A stretch of DNA of 64,000 nucleotides from Chelativorans sp. J32 (GTDB lineage Bacteria > Pseudomonadota > Alphaproteobacteria > Rhizobiales > Rhizobiaceae), in assembly GCF_000518985.1 (NCBI RefSeq), contig NZ_JAEQ01000004.1, forward strand, positions 282,646-346,645, in the 5' to 3' direction. Of the stretch, positions 53,322-62,373 are shown in pieces (the stretch's first letter is position 1; each line of letters starts with the position of its first letter). The position numbers and the translations under genes are program-made. Under the pieces are notes generated by a model. That model was given only the letters and a program-made list of their open reading frames with translations, searched no databases and had not been told where the DNA came from.

Positions 53322-54010
53322 ATGGACCGCACCGTACCAGCCGGCGCGGCGATCCTGCTCGACTTCATTCGCAAGAGCGAGGTCGGGCGGAAGGCGTACG
53401 ACGTAATCTATGCCTACAAGCAGCACAAGCTCGCGCAGCCGCTCACCAGCATAACAATCGGCGAGATCGTGGATGCGCAGAAGTTTTGGTCGAAGAACGG
53501 CCGGCGGCTATTGTTCATGCGAGCCACGCTGATCGACCTTCCAAGGAACTGCATGTTCGCGGCGATCAGATCTTTGACTCCGAATCTACAAGACCGGCTC
53601 GACTACCACCTCCTGAAGCGGAGGGGCTACGAAAGCTTCATGGCTAGCACGATCAACCAGGAGGAGTTCGGCAAGCGCCTGGCGCAAGATGGGCCTCTCT
53701 GCCGGTTCTGGTGGCCAAACGTGGCGCAAGGCGGATGGTAGGGAGAGGGCAGAGCTTTTACGCTGGCGACGGACTCAACAAGACGCTTGTCGATCCTGTT
53801 GAGTTCGAGATGGTGCTGCAGGTGGCGAAAGCAGCCGGGAACGGACACACAGCGCCGTGCCCCTCGGCGATTGTGGCTCTGTTCGCAGCGCTGGCCGCTT
53901 GCCTACGTCGCTACCGGGACGAAAATAATCTGGCCGAACTTTACGGGAGCCGGGCAAATACCCGCCTCACTAAGGTTCAGAAGGGCGCGCATTACCGCGC
54001 CTCTTTCTGA
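53322..54010 (+). pseudogene. Phage endolysin (muramidase-like), frameshifted
   Basis: The N-terminus MDRTVPAGAAILLDFIRKSEVGRKAYDVIYAYKQHKLAQPLTSITIGEIVDAQ and LQDRLDYHLLKRRGYESFM resemble small phage muramidases of rhizobia. The segment where such proteins carry their Gly/Ser-rich active-site loop (after WSKN) is shortened. Between ~53545 and 53583 an alternative frame reads KELHVRGDQIFDS, implying compensating shifts. After ~53691 the frame breaks at a lost base: the frame continuing through WASLPVLVAKRGARRMVGRGQSFYAGDGLNKTLVDP ends near 54010. The gene is unlikely to give active enzyme. Confidence 0.7.
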
Positions 54011-54352
54011 CTATGGCTTTGGGATCATTTCGCTGACAGGAGCCCATCCGACTATGCGTTGCCCTTCGACGAGCTTCAGCGGTGAGATGATTGCGCCGTT
54101 CTCCTCGTCCGGCAGGTGATCAAACCATCCAGTTGCATTGCATCCATCCGCTCTGACGAAGGGGTTTTCCTGCAACACTGGCGGTTCGCTCCATAGCGGG
54201 AAGTCGTTTAGGTAATCCGCTGCAAAGCAGTGCATCTCGCCTGCGGAATTCGCGGTCACGACGATGAAGGTTTCCATCTCGCCGGCAGCAACTGGCGGCA
54301 AAGTATCGGCAGACCGGTACCGGATGGTCACCGGCTTCTTGATGGCCAACAT
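54011..54352 (-). CDS. Phage-type hypothetical protein
   Basis: A 113-residue soluble protein beginning MLAIKKPVTIRYRSADTLPPV with a Trp/Asp-rich C-terminal half (GWFDHLPDEENGAIISPLKLVEGQRIVGWAPVSEMIP). The closing GWAPVSEMIPKP block resembles short DUF551-like phage proteins, a weak similarity. It lies between the endolysin remnant and the luxI region on the same strand as luxI. Confidence 0.5.
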   Translation of the reverse strand: MLAIKKPVTIRYRSADTLPPVAAGEMETFIVVTANSAGEMHCFAADYLNDFPLWSEPPVLQENPFVRADGCNATGWFDHLPDEENGAIISPLKLVEGQRIVGWAPVSEMIPKP

Positions 54353-54427
54353 AAGATTCTCCGAATATGAATGAGATTGCTGAGATCTGGCCGCGGAGTT
54401 TAACCGCGGCAGTGGGATGGTTGGCAG

Positions 54428-54646
54428 TTAGGAGTTAAGAGCCGAGTTGACGGGCTTAACGCGGCCTTCCATCGCCACATCTGCGGCCATGTCGATCATG
54501 TAGCCGAACAAGCGATTGTCGATTTTCTTCGCCATCGTGAGCGCCAGGCGGCGCGCCTCAAAAAGGTGCATGACGATGAGATCCTCGGTCGGAATCACCA
54601 TCATGTGCGGGTCGGCTTTTGCCGAGCTGTTATCGTTGGAACTCAT
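54428..54646 (-). CDS. Small hypothetical protein downstream of luxI
   Basis: A 72-residue protein with a helical core HMMVIPTEDLIVMHLFEARRLALTMAKKIDNRLFGYMIDMAADVA. It starts 43 bp after the luxI stop on the same strand and may be cotranscribed. No family is recognised by name; its position suggests a link to the quorum-sensing operon. Confidence 0.6.
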   Translation of the reverse strand: MSSNDNSSAKADPHMMVIPTEDLIVMHLFEARRLALTMAKKIDNRLFGYMIDMAADVAMEGRVKPVNSALNS

Positions 54647-54688
54647 TATACGGATACTCCAGGCACGAAGCGGTTCGATTGTTGTTGA

Positions 54689-55336
54689 TCAGGCGGCAAG
54701 CTGGCGCGGCGTAGCGCTATAGGGTGTAAAAACGGGCTCCGAGAAACCCAGGCGCTCTCGCATGCGCGACACGGCGCGCTCTGAGATCTCAAAGGCACCG
54801 CAGCAGACCGGAAATTTGCCATAGCCATCTGCGCGACCCACCTCGTCGAAGATGGCGCTGGACCTTTCATAGATGCGCTTCACGCGGGGCTCATAATTCG
54901 CAACCACCGTCTCGATGCCGTGGGCAAGGCAGCATTCCACCGTTGCCAGCAGAAGCAGACCGAATGCTTTACCTGGTGAGAGGCTCGGGAAATCTCTGGC
55001 GAGACTTTCCACATCAACGCACGATCGGGTAGCCTCCCAGATCCCCGGCGCTGAGAATGCAGCGGCATTCGGCATCGTGTCGCTAAAGACATCGCTCAGA
55101 AGAGTGGGGCCTGTTGTAGGCATCAATCTAAGCGAAGCATAGAGAACCTGCAGCTCCGGATCGCACCAAACGAGATAGACCGGACCAAGGCTGCCGTAGA
55201 AGTCTCGTTCCTGATCTCCTTTGACTGGGACGTCCCATCCCAGCACATCATGAAATACGCGCTTCCTGAGACGGAACATCTCCGCTAGGACAACCTCATT
55301 TTCAGCGTAATTGACCTCTTTGATTGTTGTGAACAT
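54689..55336 (-). CDS. LuxI-family acyl-homoserine-lactone synthase
   Basis: A 215-residue autoinducer synthase that joins S-adenosylmethionine with an acyl-ACP. The invariant residues are present: RLRKRVFHDVLGWDVPVKGDQERDFYG (Arg, Phe, Trp, Asp, Asp-Arg region), LYASLRLMPTTGPTLL and GIWEATRSCVD (Glu and Arg). The acyl chain cannot be predicted. ATG 55336 begins MFTTIKEVN; a TTG at 55345 is possible. The gene follows luxR on the same strand after 136 bp containing two imperfect dyads. Confidence 0.92.
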   Translation of the reverse strand: MFTTIKEVNYAENEVVLAEMFRLRKRVFHDVLGWDVPVKGDQERDFYGSLGPVYLVWCDPELQVLYASLRLMPTTGPTLLSDVFSDTMPNAAAFSAPGIWEATRSCVDVESLARDFPSLSPGKAFGLLLLATVECCLAHGIETVVANYEPRVKRIYERSSAIFDEVGRADGYGKFPVCCGAFEISERAVSRMRERLGFSEPVFTPYSATPRQLAA

Positions 55337-55385
55337 TGTCCCCAACCCCCTTTTTTGTTGACGGCGGGGAGTGAATACTAGCTTC

Positions 55386-55406
55386 CAGGGGAGGGAAATT
55401 GCCCTG
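55386..55406. promoter_or_regulatory. Candidate lux-box-like dyad upstream of luxI
   Basis: A dyad of arms CAGGG and CCCTG separated by 11 bp, ~50 bp before the luxI ATG. A second imperfect dyad, ATACACCCGAATAGGGGTAT, lies at about 55451-55470. Either could be the LuxR target; both are pattern-only. Confidence 0.3.
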
Positions 55407-55472
55407 AAATGGCGTATCTATTTGGGGTGACCGCGGAGGGCATACAAAGATCGATACACCCGAATAGGGGTA

Positions 55473-56201
55473 TTAACTCCCAATGACCCGGTGTCGTATA
55501 GCCTTTGCCACGGCTTGAGCCATCGTTGTGCAGTCAAGCTTGTGACGAATGGATTTCAGATAAGCTCGGACCGTGTTTTCGGAGAGTCCGAGGATCAGTG
55601 CAATGGAGGGGGAATCTTTGCCTTGGGCAATAAGAGAAAGACACTCGATCTCCCGCTCGCTTAGATGAGGGAACCGTTGTTCAGGCCCAAACGCCTCGAT
55701 TACAGCTTTCTGGTGAACGATCTGCTCCAGGTCGACCAACGCGCCGCCGTTCTCAGCCGTAAAGCGTCTCCACTCCTCCTCCGGCATATTCGCGGTGATA
55801 GAGAACAGGGAGCGGCGGTTGGATTTATCGACAACCGGAACAGAGTATCCGCAGGTTCCAACATCAAAGGCGCGCGCATCGGCAAGAAGAGCTTGAGCCT
55901 CCGGTGTTACCGCAAGTTCAGTCCAGTCGAATGGCAGACGGCGGGAAAACCCTTCAAGAACGACTGGGTCGACCAAGAGGTATCGCTTAAGCAAATATCG
56001 GGCGAGCCATTCGGAGGAATATGTGCTCTTCACATAAGGAGCTTCTACGATGGACGAATTCGAGAAACCCAGGTGACACGTCACATGATGCAAGCTGAAA
56101 AAAGTTCTGATGGTCTCGATGGCAGTTTCGACACTATCCGCCTTCCACACCGCTTCACAAACCGATGGTGCGGGTTTCATTGAACCAAGCCTGTTATGCA
56201 T
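55473..56201 (-). CDS. LuxR-family autoinducer-binding regulator
   Basis: A 242-residue quorum-sensing regulator. The autoinducer-binding domain (~residues 20-165) shows the spaced aromatic and acidic residues STYSSEWLARYLLKRYLLVDPVV and LPFDWTEL. The C-terminal helix-turn-helix is LSEREIECLSLIAQGKDSPSIALILGLSENTVRAYLKSIRHKL. ATG 56201 is preceded by GGGGAG; an ATG at 56180 is an alternative. It is paired with luxI downstream. Confidence 0.92.
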   Translation of the reverse strand: MHNRLGSMKPAPSVCEAVWKADSVETAIETIRTFFSLHHVTCHLGFSNSSIVEAPYVKSTYSSEWLARYLLKRYLLVDPVVLEGFSRRLPFDWTELAVTPEAQALLADARAFDVGTCGYSVPVVDKSNRRSLFSITANMPEEEWRRFTAENGGALVDLEQIVHQKAVIEAFGPEQRFPHLSEREIECLSLIAQGKDSPSIALILGLSENTVRAYLKSIRHKLDCTTMAQAVAKAIRHRVIGS

Positions 56202-56298
56202 GATCTCCCCTCAGATCTTGTTTGAGAGGCATGAGGCGGCATAACGCACACGCAATTCTTGCGGCGTAAAAGAAGGTGTAGCGATTAGAAGGCCGTTC

Positions 56299-56553
56299 AT
56301 GCCTGATAGGAAATGGGACCGTATTCTTCAATCTGGCGAGCTCGCCCAACTCGCGCGAGAAGACCTCGTGCGAGATGTCGCGTCTGCTTTGCGGGACGGC
56401 TATCGCGCCGAGGCAAGCGCTGTCGCTCTGAAGCGTGCGCTCAGGCACGAGCGCATGAGCCAGAAGAGTGCAGCGAGCGCTGGCCACGCTCGTTTTTGGG
56501 TTGAAGTCTATCTTGCGCTGATCGCTGGGCGTAACGAGGAAATGCCTTGGTAG
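56299..56553 (+). CDS. Small basic hypothetical protein
   Basis: An 84-residue helical, charged frame MPDRKWDRILQSGELAQLAREDLVRDVASALRDGYRAEASAVALKRALRHERMSQ ending in FWVEVYLALIAGRNEEMPW. AAGG stands before the ATG. It has more protein-like composition than the overlapping minus-strand frame. No family recognised. Confidence 0.45.
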   Translation: MPDRKWDRILQSGELAQLAREDLVRDVASALRDGYRAEASAVALKRALRHERMSQKSAASAGHARFWVEVYLALIAGRNEEMPW

Positions 56554-57070
56554 TATTGCCAGCATCAGGCTAGACAATTGCCCCACGGCACTACATCCCC
56601 GCGGCGTCAAAAAAAGACAATAATAACGGAATCCGGCTGCCGCTCATCAACGCGCCCCCAAACCTCGGCACAGCGACCGGAAGCAACCGATCGTTGTAAT
56701 ATCCCATACTCCCCAACCAGTAATAAGACTTATGACGCGGTAAGTTGCAAGAGGTATATCGGCGCCCGTTACAAAAGTTGAGGAAGGGAGTAGACTATAT
56801 CCTGGCGTTCACATGCACCGATCGACTTGATGTCCTGGTCTTCACCGCAGTGCATATCCCTCACAAAGAACGTCGCAGGCAGTCTCTCCATCAGGCATCC
56901 CCACCCCAACCAGCGGCCGGCATACCGATCGCAAACACCTGAGTCCTCGAAGCGCAGAAAGCAGGGGATAGGGCTGGGGCGGATTTAGAGTTCAAGTTTC
57001 CCGGTCTGTTCATGCCTCCCGAAGAGGACAAACAGTCGGAACTTTGTTTGAATACATTTCGCTTTCGGAT
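56554..57070. other. Gene-poor right end of the island
   Basis: About 517 bp with no convincing gene, RNA or repeat on either strand; short frames present have no ribosome-binding site or protein-like composition. An integrase would usually sit near such an end, and none is found. Confidence 0.6.
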
Positions 57071-57118
57071 GGCCTTCTAAGCCGATGGTCACAGGTTCGA
57101 ATCCTGTCGGGGTCGCCA
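57071..57118 (+). repeat. Island attachment-site repeat, right (tRNA-Arg 3' half)
   Basis: A perfect 48-bp copy of tRNA-Arg(TCT) bases 45892-45939, lacking the 5' half of the tRNA. It ends 11 bp from the stop codon of the cystathionine beta-lyase gene. Confidence 0.9.
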
Positions 57119-57129
57119 CTCTTGGACGC

Positions 57130-58296
57130 TTATCCTAGACCCGCTGCCTTCAGCCCGTTCGCGATATCGGCCTTGAGGTCTTCCACGTCTTCCAGTCCGA
57201 TCTGCAAGCGGATCACAGGACCCGGATAATTGCCTTTGGCGATTGTGCGGTCGGCAAGTGAAACCTGAACCGCAAGGCTTTCGAAGCCTCCCCACGAATA
57301 ACCGAGCCCGAAAAATTTCAAGGCATTCAGGAAAGCGTTTGCCTCATGGTCTCCGCCGCCGGTGAAGACGAAGGAGAAAAGGCCGCTCGCGCCTGAAAAG
57401 TCGCGTTTCCAGATTTCGTAACCGGGATGTGAGGGAAGGGCAGGATGGAGCACCTGCGCCACGCCCGGTTGACCCTCCAGCCAGTGCGCGATTTCAAGCG
57501 CGCTTTCCTGATGGCGTTCCAGCCGGACTCCCATTGTGCGCAGCCCCCGGAGAACCTGATAGACGTCGTCGGGCCCCGCGCATGTGCCGAGAGTGATGAA
57601 GGCGTCGTGCAGGCGCTTCCAGCAATTCTCGTTGGCGGAGACCGTGCCGAGGAGGACGTCCGAATGGCCGCCGGGATATTTGGTGGCCGCGTGAATGGAG
57701 ATGTCCACTCCATGTTCGAGCGGCCGGAAGAAGACCGGCGTTGCCCAGGTATTGTCCATCATAACGATCGCGCCTTTCTGTCGGGCTACGGCCGCTATGG
57801 CTGGAATATCCTGCATCTCGAATGTGTTAGAGCCTGGTGACTCGGTGAAAACCACCTTGGTGTTCGATTTCATGAGCGCGCTGATGCCGCTCCCAATATG
57901 GGGGTCGTAATACTCCACCTCCACCCCAAAGCCCTTGAGCATGCTGTCTGCGAAGCGGCGGGTGGGCCCATAGACCGAGTCGACGATGAGCACGTGGTCG
58001 CCAGCGGCCAGGAAGGCGAGAAGCGGAACGGTAACCGCTGCAAGCCCGGAGGGCACGATGATGGTCCCGGCTGATCCTTCGAGCTCGTCCATGGCTTCCG
58101 CGAGAGCGTCCGTGGTCGGAGTGCCACGGGTCCCGTAGGTGTATTTCTGGTTGTGCGACTTCATCGTCTCGGCGTCCGGAAAGAGGACCGTCGAGGCGTG
58201 CACGACAGGCGGGTTAACGAAGCCATAGAAGGCACGGGGATCATTGCCGATATGGGCGAGCCTGGTGTTGATCCCGTCTTTCCGCTTGGTGGTCAT
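57130..58296 (-). CDS. metC: Cystathionine beta-lyase
   Basis: A 388-residue PLP enzyme of the Cys/Met metabolism family that converts cystathionine to homocysteine in methionine synthesis. The cofactor lysine is K206 in IHAATKYPGGHSDVLLG, the ring-nitrogen Asp is D181 in MMDNTWATP, and YTYGTRGTPTTDAL is the phosphate-binding part. The C-terminal FESLAVQ...VIRLQIGLEDVEDLKADI is complete. It is divergent from aapJ across 235 bp. Confidence 0.92.
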   Translation of the reverse strand: MTTKRKDGINTRLAHIGNDPRAFYGFVNPPVVHASTVLFPDAETMKSHNQKYTYGTRGTPTTDALAEAMDELEGSAGTIIVPSGLAAVTVPLLAFLAAGDHVLIVDSVYGPTRRFADSMLKGFGVEVEYYDPHIGSGISALMKSNTKVVFTESPGSNTFEMQDIPAIAAVARQKGAIVMMDNTWATPVFFRPLEHGVDISIHAATKYPGGHSDVLLGTVSANENCWKRLHDAFITLGTCAGPDDVYQVLRGLRTMGVRLERHQESALEIAHWLEGQPGVAQVLHPALPSHPGYEIWKRDFSGASGLFSFVFTGGGDHEANAFLNALKFFGLGYSWGGFESLAVQVSLADRTIAKGNYPGPVIRLQIGLEDVEDLKADIANGLKAAGLG

Positions 58297-58531
58297 TTTC
58301 GCCGTGCTCCGTGCTTTTCCGCGCTGATTGGCATGGGCTTAGTTATTCCAGGGCGCTTAAACAAGACTTGGGAACGTCCCGTCAATTGTGCGTAAGCTCT
58401 TGACCGGCGCTCATTTATTAAATTTGATGGGGCCGTGCTTGGGAGAAAAAGCCGTCGCTCGAGGGAGCGGATATCCGGCTTCTGCACGCAACTGGGGATA
58501 AGCCCTGCTTCTTAGAATAAGGGTCAACAAC

Positions 58532-59554
58532 ATGAAAAATCTCGTTAAGGCATTGCTCGGCTCCGTCGTGATCGCGTATGCCGCCATACCGGCCTCTGCC
58601 GCCACGCTGGATGACGTGAAGAACAGGGGCGCGCTGCGCTGTGGCGTCAATACCGGCCTGCCGGGCTTTGCTTCCCAAAATGACAAGGGCGAGTGGCAGG
58701 GCCTCGACGTCGATTATTGCAAGGCGGTCGCCGCGGCGGTGTTCGAGGGCGATGCGAGCAAGGTGCAGTATTCGCCGCTTTCGGCCGTCCAGCGCTTTCC
58801 TGCCCTGCAGAACAACGAAATCGATCTGCTGGCCCGCAACACGACCTGGACCATGAACCGTGATACGGCGCTGGGCCTGAACTTCGTGGGCGTGAACTAT
58901 TATGACGGCCAGGGGTTCATGGTCCGCAAGGATCTGAACATCACCTCGGCCCTGCAACTGTCCGGCGCCACCGTGTGCGTGCAGGCGGGTACGACAACCG
59001 AGTTGAACCTGACGGATTACTTCCGTGCGAACAATATGGAGTTCAACCCGGTCGTCATCGAGCAGCAGTCGGACGTGAACTCCGCCTATGAGCAGGGGCG
59101 TTGCGACGTGTTGACGACGGACGCATCGGGTCTTTACGCGAGCCGGCTCGAGCTTGCCAATCCAGACGAGCATGTGGTGCTGCCGGAAATCATCTCGAAG
59201 GAGCCGCTGGGCCCGGTTGTCCGTCAGGGCGACGAGCAGTGGTTCGACATCGTGAAGTGGGTTCATTTCGGGCTGCTGAATGCTGAAGAACTCGGCGTGA
59301 CCCAAGACAATGTGGAGGAGATGGCAGCGAATTCCGAGAATCCGGACGTTCGTCGGCTCCTGGGCAAGGATGGCACCTTCGGCCAGGATGTCGGCCTCAC
59401 CAATGACTGGATGGTTCATGTCATCAAGGCCGTCGGCAATTATGGCGAGATTTTCGACCGCAATGTCGGTCCGAGCACACCGCTGAAGATCCAGCGCGGG
59501 CTGAACGCCCTCTGGACAAAGGGCGGGTTGCAATACGCCCCGCCGGTCCGCTGA
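58532..59554 (+). CDS. aapJ: General L-amino acid ABC transporter, binding protein
   Basis: A 340-residue periplasmic protein with a signal peptide (LVKALLGSVVIAYAAIPASAA) and the AapJ sequence LDDVKNRGALRCGVNTGLPGFASQNDKGEWQGLDVDYCKAVAAAVFEG. Segments GINYYDGQGFMV-like and GATVCVQAGTTTELNL are family-typical. It binds a broad range of L-amino acids. First gene of aapJQMP, separated from aapQ by a hairpin-containing gap. Confidence 0.95.
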   Translation: MKNLVKALLGSVVIAYAAIPASAATLDDVKNRGALRCGVNTGLPGFASQNDKGEWQGLDVDYCKAVAAAVFEGDASKVQYSPLSAVQRFPALQNNEIDLLARNTTWTMNRDTALGLNFVGVNYYDGQGFMVRKDLNITSALQLSGATVCVQAGTTTELNLTDYFRANNMEFNPVVIEQQSDVNSAYEQGRCDVLTTDASGLYASRLELANPDEHVVLPEIISKEPLGPVVRQGDEQWFDIVKWVHFGLLNAEELGVTQDNVEEMAANSENPDVRRLLGKDGTFGQDVGLTNDWMVHVIKAVGNYGEIFDRNVGPSTPLKIQRGLNALWTKGGLQYAPPVR

Positions 59555-59557
59555 GCG

Positions 59558-59600
59558 AACGGAAAGGAGCCGCGGCAATATCTGGCGCGGCTTCTCCGTT
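59558..59600 (+). promoter_or_regulatory. Intra-operon hairpin between aapJ and aapQ
   Basis: A long imperfect stem (AACGGA...GGAGCCGCG against CGCGGCTTCTCCGTT, with small bulges) directly after the aapJ stop. It is probably a partial terminator or mRNA stabiliser giving excess binding protein. Confidence 0.55.
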
Positions 59601-59663
59601 TAGCCGAGCTGTTGCAGGTCGTCCTCATTGAGGGCGGGCCTTGGCGCTGCATAGGCAAATCGC

Positions 59664-60854
59664 ATGACTGTCGAGACTTCGAGCATTTCGCTGCCGCATG
59701 AGAGGGTAGGACTCATGCGGGATCCCCGCACGCGCGGGCTCATCATTCAGATCATGTTGATCATCGCCATTCTGGCTTTTGCCGCTTGGCTCATCAACAA
59801 CACCATAGATAATCTGACCCGCGCTCATATCGCATCCGGTTTTGGTTTCCTTGAGTCACGGGCGGGCTTCGACATAGGCCAGGTGCCGATAACCTACACC
59901 GCGAATTCCACTTATGGACGCGCGTTGATGGTGGGCATCACCAATACGGTGATCGTCGCGGTGTCAGGCATCCTGCTTGCCACGATCGTCGGCTTCATCA
60001 TCGGTGTGGGCCGCCTGTCGCGCAATTATCTCGTCCGTGCTCTATGCACCGTCTATGTCGAGATATTCCGGAACATCCCGCCGCTTCTGGTCATCCTGTT
60101 CTGGTATTTCGGCGTGCTTTCGGTCCTGCCTCTCCCGAGAGAAGCCTTCGAACTGCCGTTCGGCTCATATCTTTCGAATCGCGGCCTGCAGATGCCCGCG
60201 GCCAGATTCGAGCCCATCGCCGTATGGACACTCGTCGCCTTCGCGATAGGCATCGCGATGGCTGTTGTTCTTGCGCGGCAAAACAAGCTGCGGCAGATGC
60301 AGACCGGCGTGAAACGCCCGGTCCTGTGGCCCATTCTGGCTCTCGTGATCGGTTTGCCGCTTTTGGTCTTCCTGATCACCGGCCTTCCTGTCAGCTTCGA
60401 GCTGCCGCAGGCGACGCGCTTCAATCTGGTGGGCGGATGGCAGATCAAGCCGGAGTTCCTCTCGCTGTTTCTCGCGCTTTCCTTCTATACCGCGGCTTTC
60501 ATCGCGGAGATCGTCCGCGCCGGAATCCTCTCGGTTTCCAAGGGGCAGACCGAGGCTGCGTCTGCCCTTGGGCTTACCCGGCGACAATCTTTGAGGCTCG
60601 TCATCGTGCCTCAGGCATTCCGGGTGGTCATCCCGCCATTGACAAGCCAGTATCTCAACCTGACGAAGAACTCGTCGCTGGGATTGGCCGTCGGCTATCC
60701 GGAACTGGTCGCCGTCGGCTCGACGGTCCTGAATCAGACCGGGCAATCGGTTGAAGTGGTGGCGATCTGGATGGTCGTCTATCTGGGGCTCAGCGTCGCC
60801 ACGGCCGCGTTCATGAACTGGTTCAACGCTCGCGTGGCGCTTGTGGAGCGATAG
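59664..60854 (+). CDS. aapQ: General L-amino acid ABC transporter, permease
   Basis: A 396-residue polar-amino-acid permease (HisM family). The N-terminal half has the extended periplasmic region seen in AapQ ([33 protein letters not shown]), and the C-terminal EAA region is [36 protein letters not shown]. About eight membrane segments. It pairs with AapM. Confidence 0.94.
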   Translation: MTVETSSISLPHERVGLMRDPRTRGLIIQIMLIIAILAFAAWLINNTIDNLTRAHIASGFGFLESRAGFDIGQVPITYTANSTYGRALMVGITNTVIVAVSGILLATIVGFIIGVGRLSRNYLVRALCTVYVEIFRNIPPLLVILFWYFGVLSVLPLPREAFELPFGSYLSNRGLQMPAARFEPIAVWTLVAFAIGIAMAVVLARQNKLRQMQTGVKRPVLWPILALVIGLPLLVFLITGLPVSFELPQATRFNLVGGWQIKPEFLSLFLALSFYTAAFIAEIVRAGILSVSKGQTEAASALGLTRRQSLRLVIVPQAFRVVIPPLTSQYLNLTKNSSLGLAVGYPELVAVGSTVLNQTGQSVEVVAIWMVVYLGLSVATAAFMNWFNARVALVER

Positions 60855-60864
60855 GAGGCTTCCC

Positions 60865-62361
60865 GTGGAAGAACAAGTCGCAGCCTATGTCGCACGCGAG
60901 CAGAAGCAGCCCCTTCCGCCGCCGCCGAGCGAGTTCGGTACTGTGGCGACACTGAGGAAGAACCTTTTCGCAACGCCATTCGATACGATCATCACGATCG
61001 TGCTCGGGCTCTTCACCGCCTGGGCGGTGTGGCGGCTCGTCCAATGGGGATTTGCCACCGCCGTATTCACTGGTGAGAACCGCGAGGCATGCCTGGCGGG
61101 TGAAGGAGGTGCCGTCGGGGCGTGCTGGGCTTTTGTCCATGCAAAGCTCGGCCAGTTCGTCTACGGGCTCTATCCACTCGACCAGCGCTGGCGCGTCGAT
61201 CTCCTCTTCGCCCTCCTCGCCGTGCTGATGGTGCCGTTGGCGATACCTACGGCTCCTTACAAGAGACTGAACGCGATCCTTCTGGTGCTCGTGTTTCCCT
61301 TCGTAGCGCTTGTCCTGCTTACCGGTGGAAACATTGGCCTGAGCGGCGGTTGGGTCGCATTTCTCTTCATCATCGCGGCATTCATATCCAGCGCTTTGGC
61401 GGCCGGGAACGTGACGGCATCCGCGAAGCTGTTGAAGGTCGCAAACGGCCTTGCATTGGTGGGGCTGCTGGTGCTTTTGGCTGCCAATGTCGTTGCGAGC
61501 GGCAGGGTCACCTTTCTTGATTTCCGCTTCTCTATGCTCTCGCTGTTCGCCTTCTTCTTGGCGCTCGGCTCGATCGGGGCAAGCGTCCTTTCCTCGCTCG
61601 GTGCGCGCGAACCCCGCCATGCCGGCGTGCTCCGCATTCTCCTTCCTCCGCTCGTAACGGCTGTCCTGATTGCTGTGCTTGCCGCCGATTTCGGTCTGCA
61701 ACACGTTCCCACCAATCTCTGGGGCGGGCTGATGTTGACGCTCGTGGTGGCTCTCACAGGCATTGCCGCATCCTTGCCGGTCGGCATTCTGCTTGCGCTC
61801 GGAAGGCGCTCGCATCTGCCGGCCGTGCGGCTCTTTTCGATCATCTTCATCGAGTTCTGGCGCGGCGTGCCGCTGATCACCGTGCTCTTCATGTCCACCT
61901 TCATGATTCCGCTGCTTCTGCCGGAAGGGGTGACCTTCAACCAGTTGCTCAGGGCGCTGATCGGCGTTGCGATCTTCTCGGCAGCCTATATGGCGGAGGT
62001 GATCAGGGGAGGGCTCCAGGCAATTCCCAAAGGCCAGTATGAGGGTGCGCAGGCGCTGGGCCTCGGCTATTGGCAGATGATGCGTCTCATCATCATGCCG
62101 CAGGCGATAAAGCTGGTCATTCCGGGAATCGTGAACACCTTTATCGGCCTCTTCAAGGATACGAGTCTCGTCTATATTATCGGGCTTGCCGATCTTCTGG
62201 GCACCGTGCGCCGCGGCTTTTCGGATCCGAACTGGATAACGCCGACCACCGCCGCTACCGGCTTGGTCTTCGCGGGGTTCGTCTACTGGATCTTCTGCTT
62301 TGGCATGTCGCGCTATTCTATGTTCATGGAACGCCGGTTCGACACCGGCCACAAACGATAA
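60865..62361 (+). CDS. aapM: General L-amino acid ABC transporter, permease
   Basis: A 498-residue HisM-family permease with the EAA loop [34 protein letters not shown]. The start is GTG at 60865, 6 bp after AGGAGG. Between [18 protein letters not shown] (~residue 115) and [36 protein letters not shown] (~290) lies a hydrophobic block of ~100 additional residues; R. leguminosarum AapM is only ~385 residues. The extra segment encodes about three more membrane helices. Confidence 0.93.
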   Translation: MEEQVAAYVAREQKQPLPPPPSEFGTVATLRKNLFATPFDTIITIVLGLFTAWAVWRLVQWGFATAVFTGENREACLAGEGGAVGACWAFVHAKLGQFVYGLYPLDQRWRVDLLFALLAVLMVPLAIPTAPYKRLNAILLVLVFPFVALVLLTGGNIGLSGGWVAFLFIIAAFISSALAAGNVTASAKLLKVANGLALVGLLVLLAANVVASGRVTFLDFRFSMLSLFAFFLALGSIGASVLSSLGAREPRHAGVLRILLPPLVTAVLIAVLAADFGLQHVPTNLWGGLMLTLVVALTGIAASLPVGILLALGRRSHLPAVRLFSIIFIEFWRGVPLITVLFMSTFMIPLLLPEGVTFNQLLRALIGVAIFSAAYMAEVIRGGLQAIPKGQYEGAQALGLGYWQMMRLIIMPQAIKLVIPGIVNTFIGLFKDTSLVYIIGLADLLGTVRRGFSDPNWITPTTAATGLVFAGFVYWIFCFGMSRYSMFMERRFDTGHKR

Positions 62362-62373
62362 GGGGAGAGCACA

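Larger units (their letters stand above)
45892..57118 (+). mobile_element. tRNA-Arg genomic island with surface-glycan and quorum-sensing genes
   Basis: An 11,227-bp segment bounded by a perfect 48-bp direct repeat of tRNA-Arg(TCT). Inside are a decayed beta-helix gene, two glycosyltransferases, an FkbM methyltransferase, a polytopic membrane protein, phage endolysin debris and luxR/luxI. The glycan genes are visibly richer in A+T than the core genes. No integrase or excisionase gene is present, so the element is probably immobile by itself or mobilised in trans. The flanks (complex I accessory subunit, cystathionine beta-lyase) are core genes. Confidence 0.82.

Noticed and set aside
56194..56610. 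138-codon minus-strand frame just upstream of luxR
   Set aside because: Unconvincing composition and it overlaps a better plus-strand frame at 56299-56553.
45892..57118. Search for an integrase, excisionase, phage repressor or CRISPR array in the island
   Set aside because: None found on either strand, so no claim of an active prophage or integrative element is made.
58297..58531. Possible SAM-type riboswitch upstream of metC
   Set aside because: Neither strand shows a recognisable SAM-II or SAM-I core.
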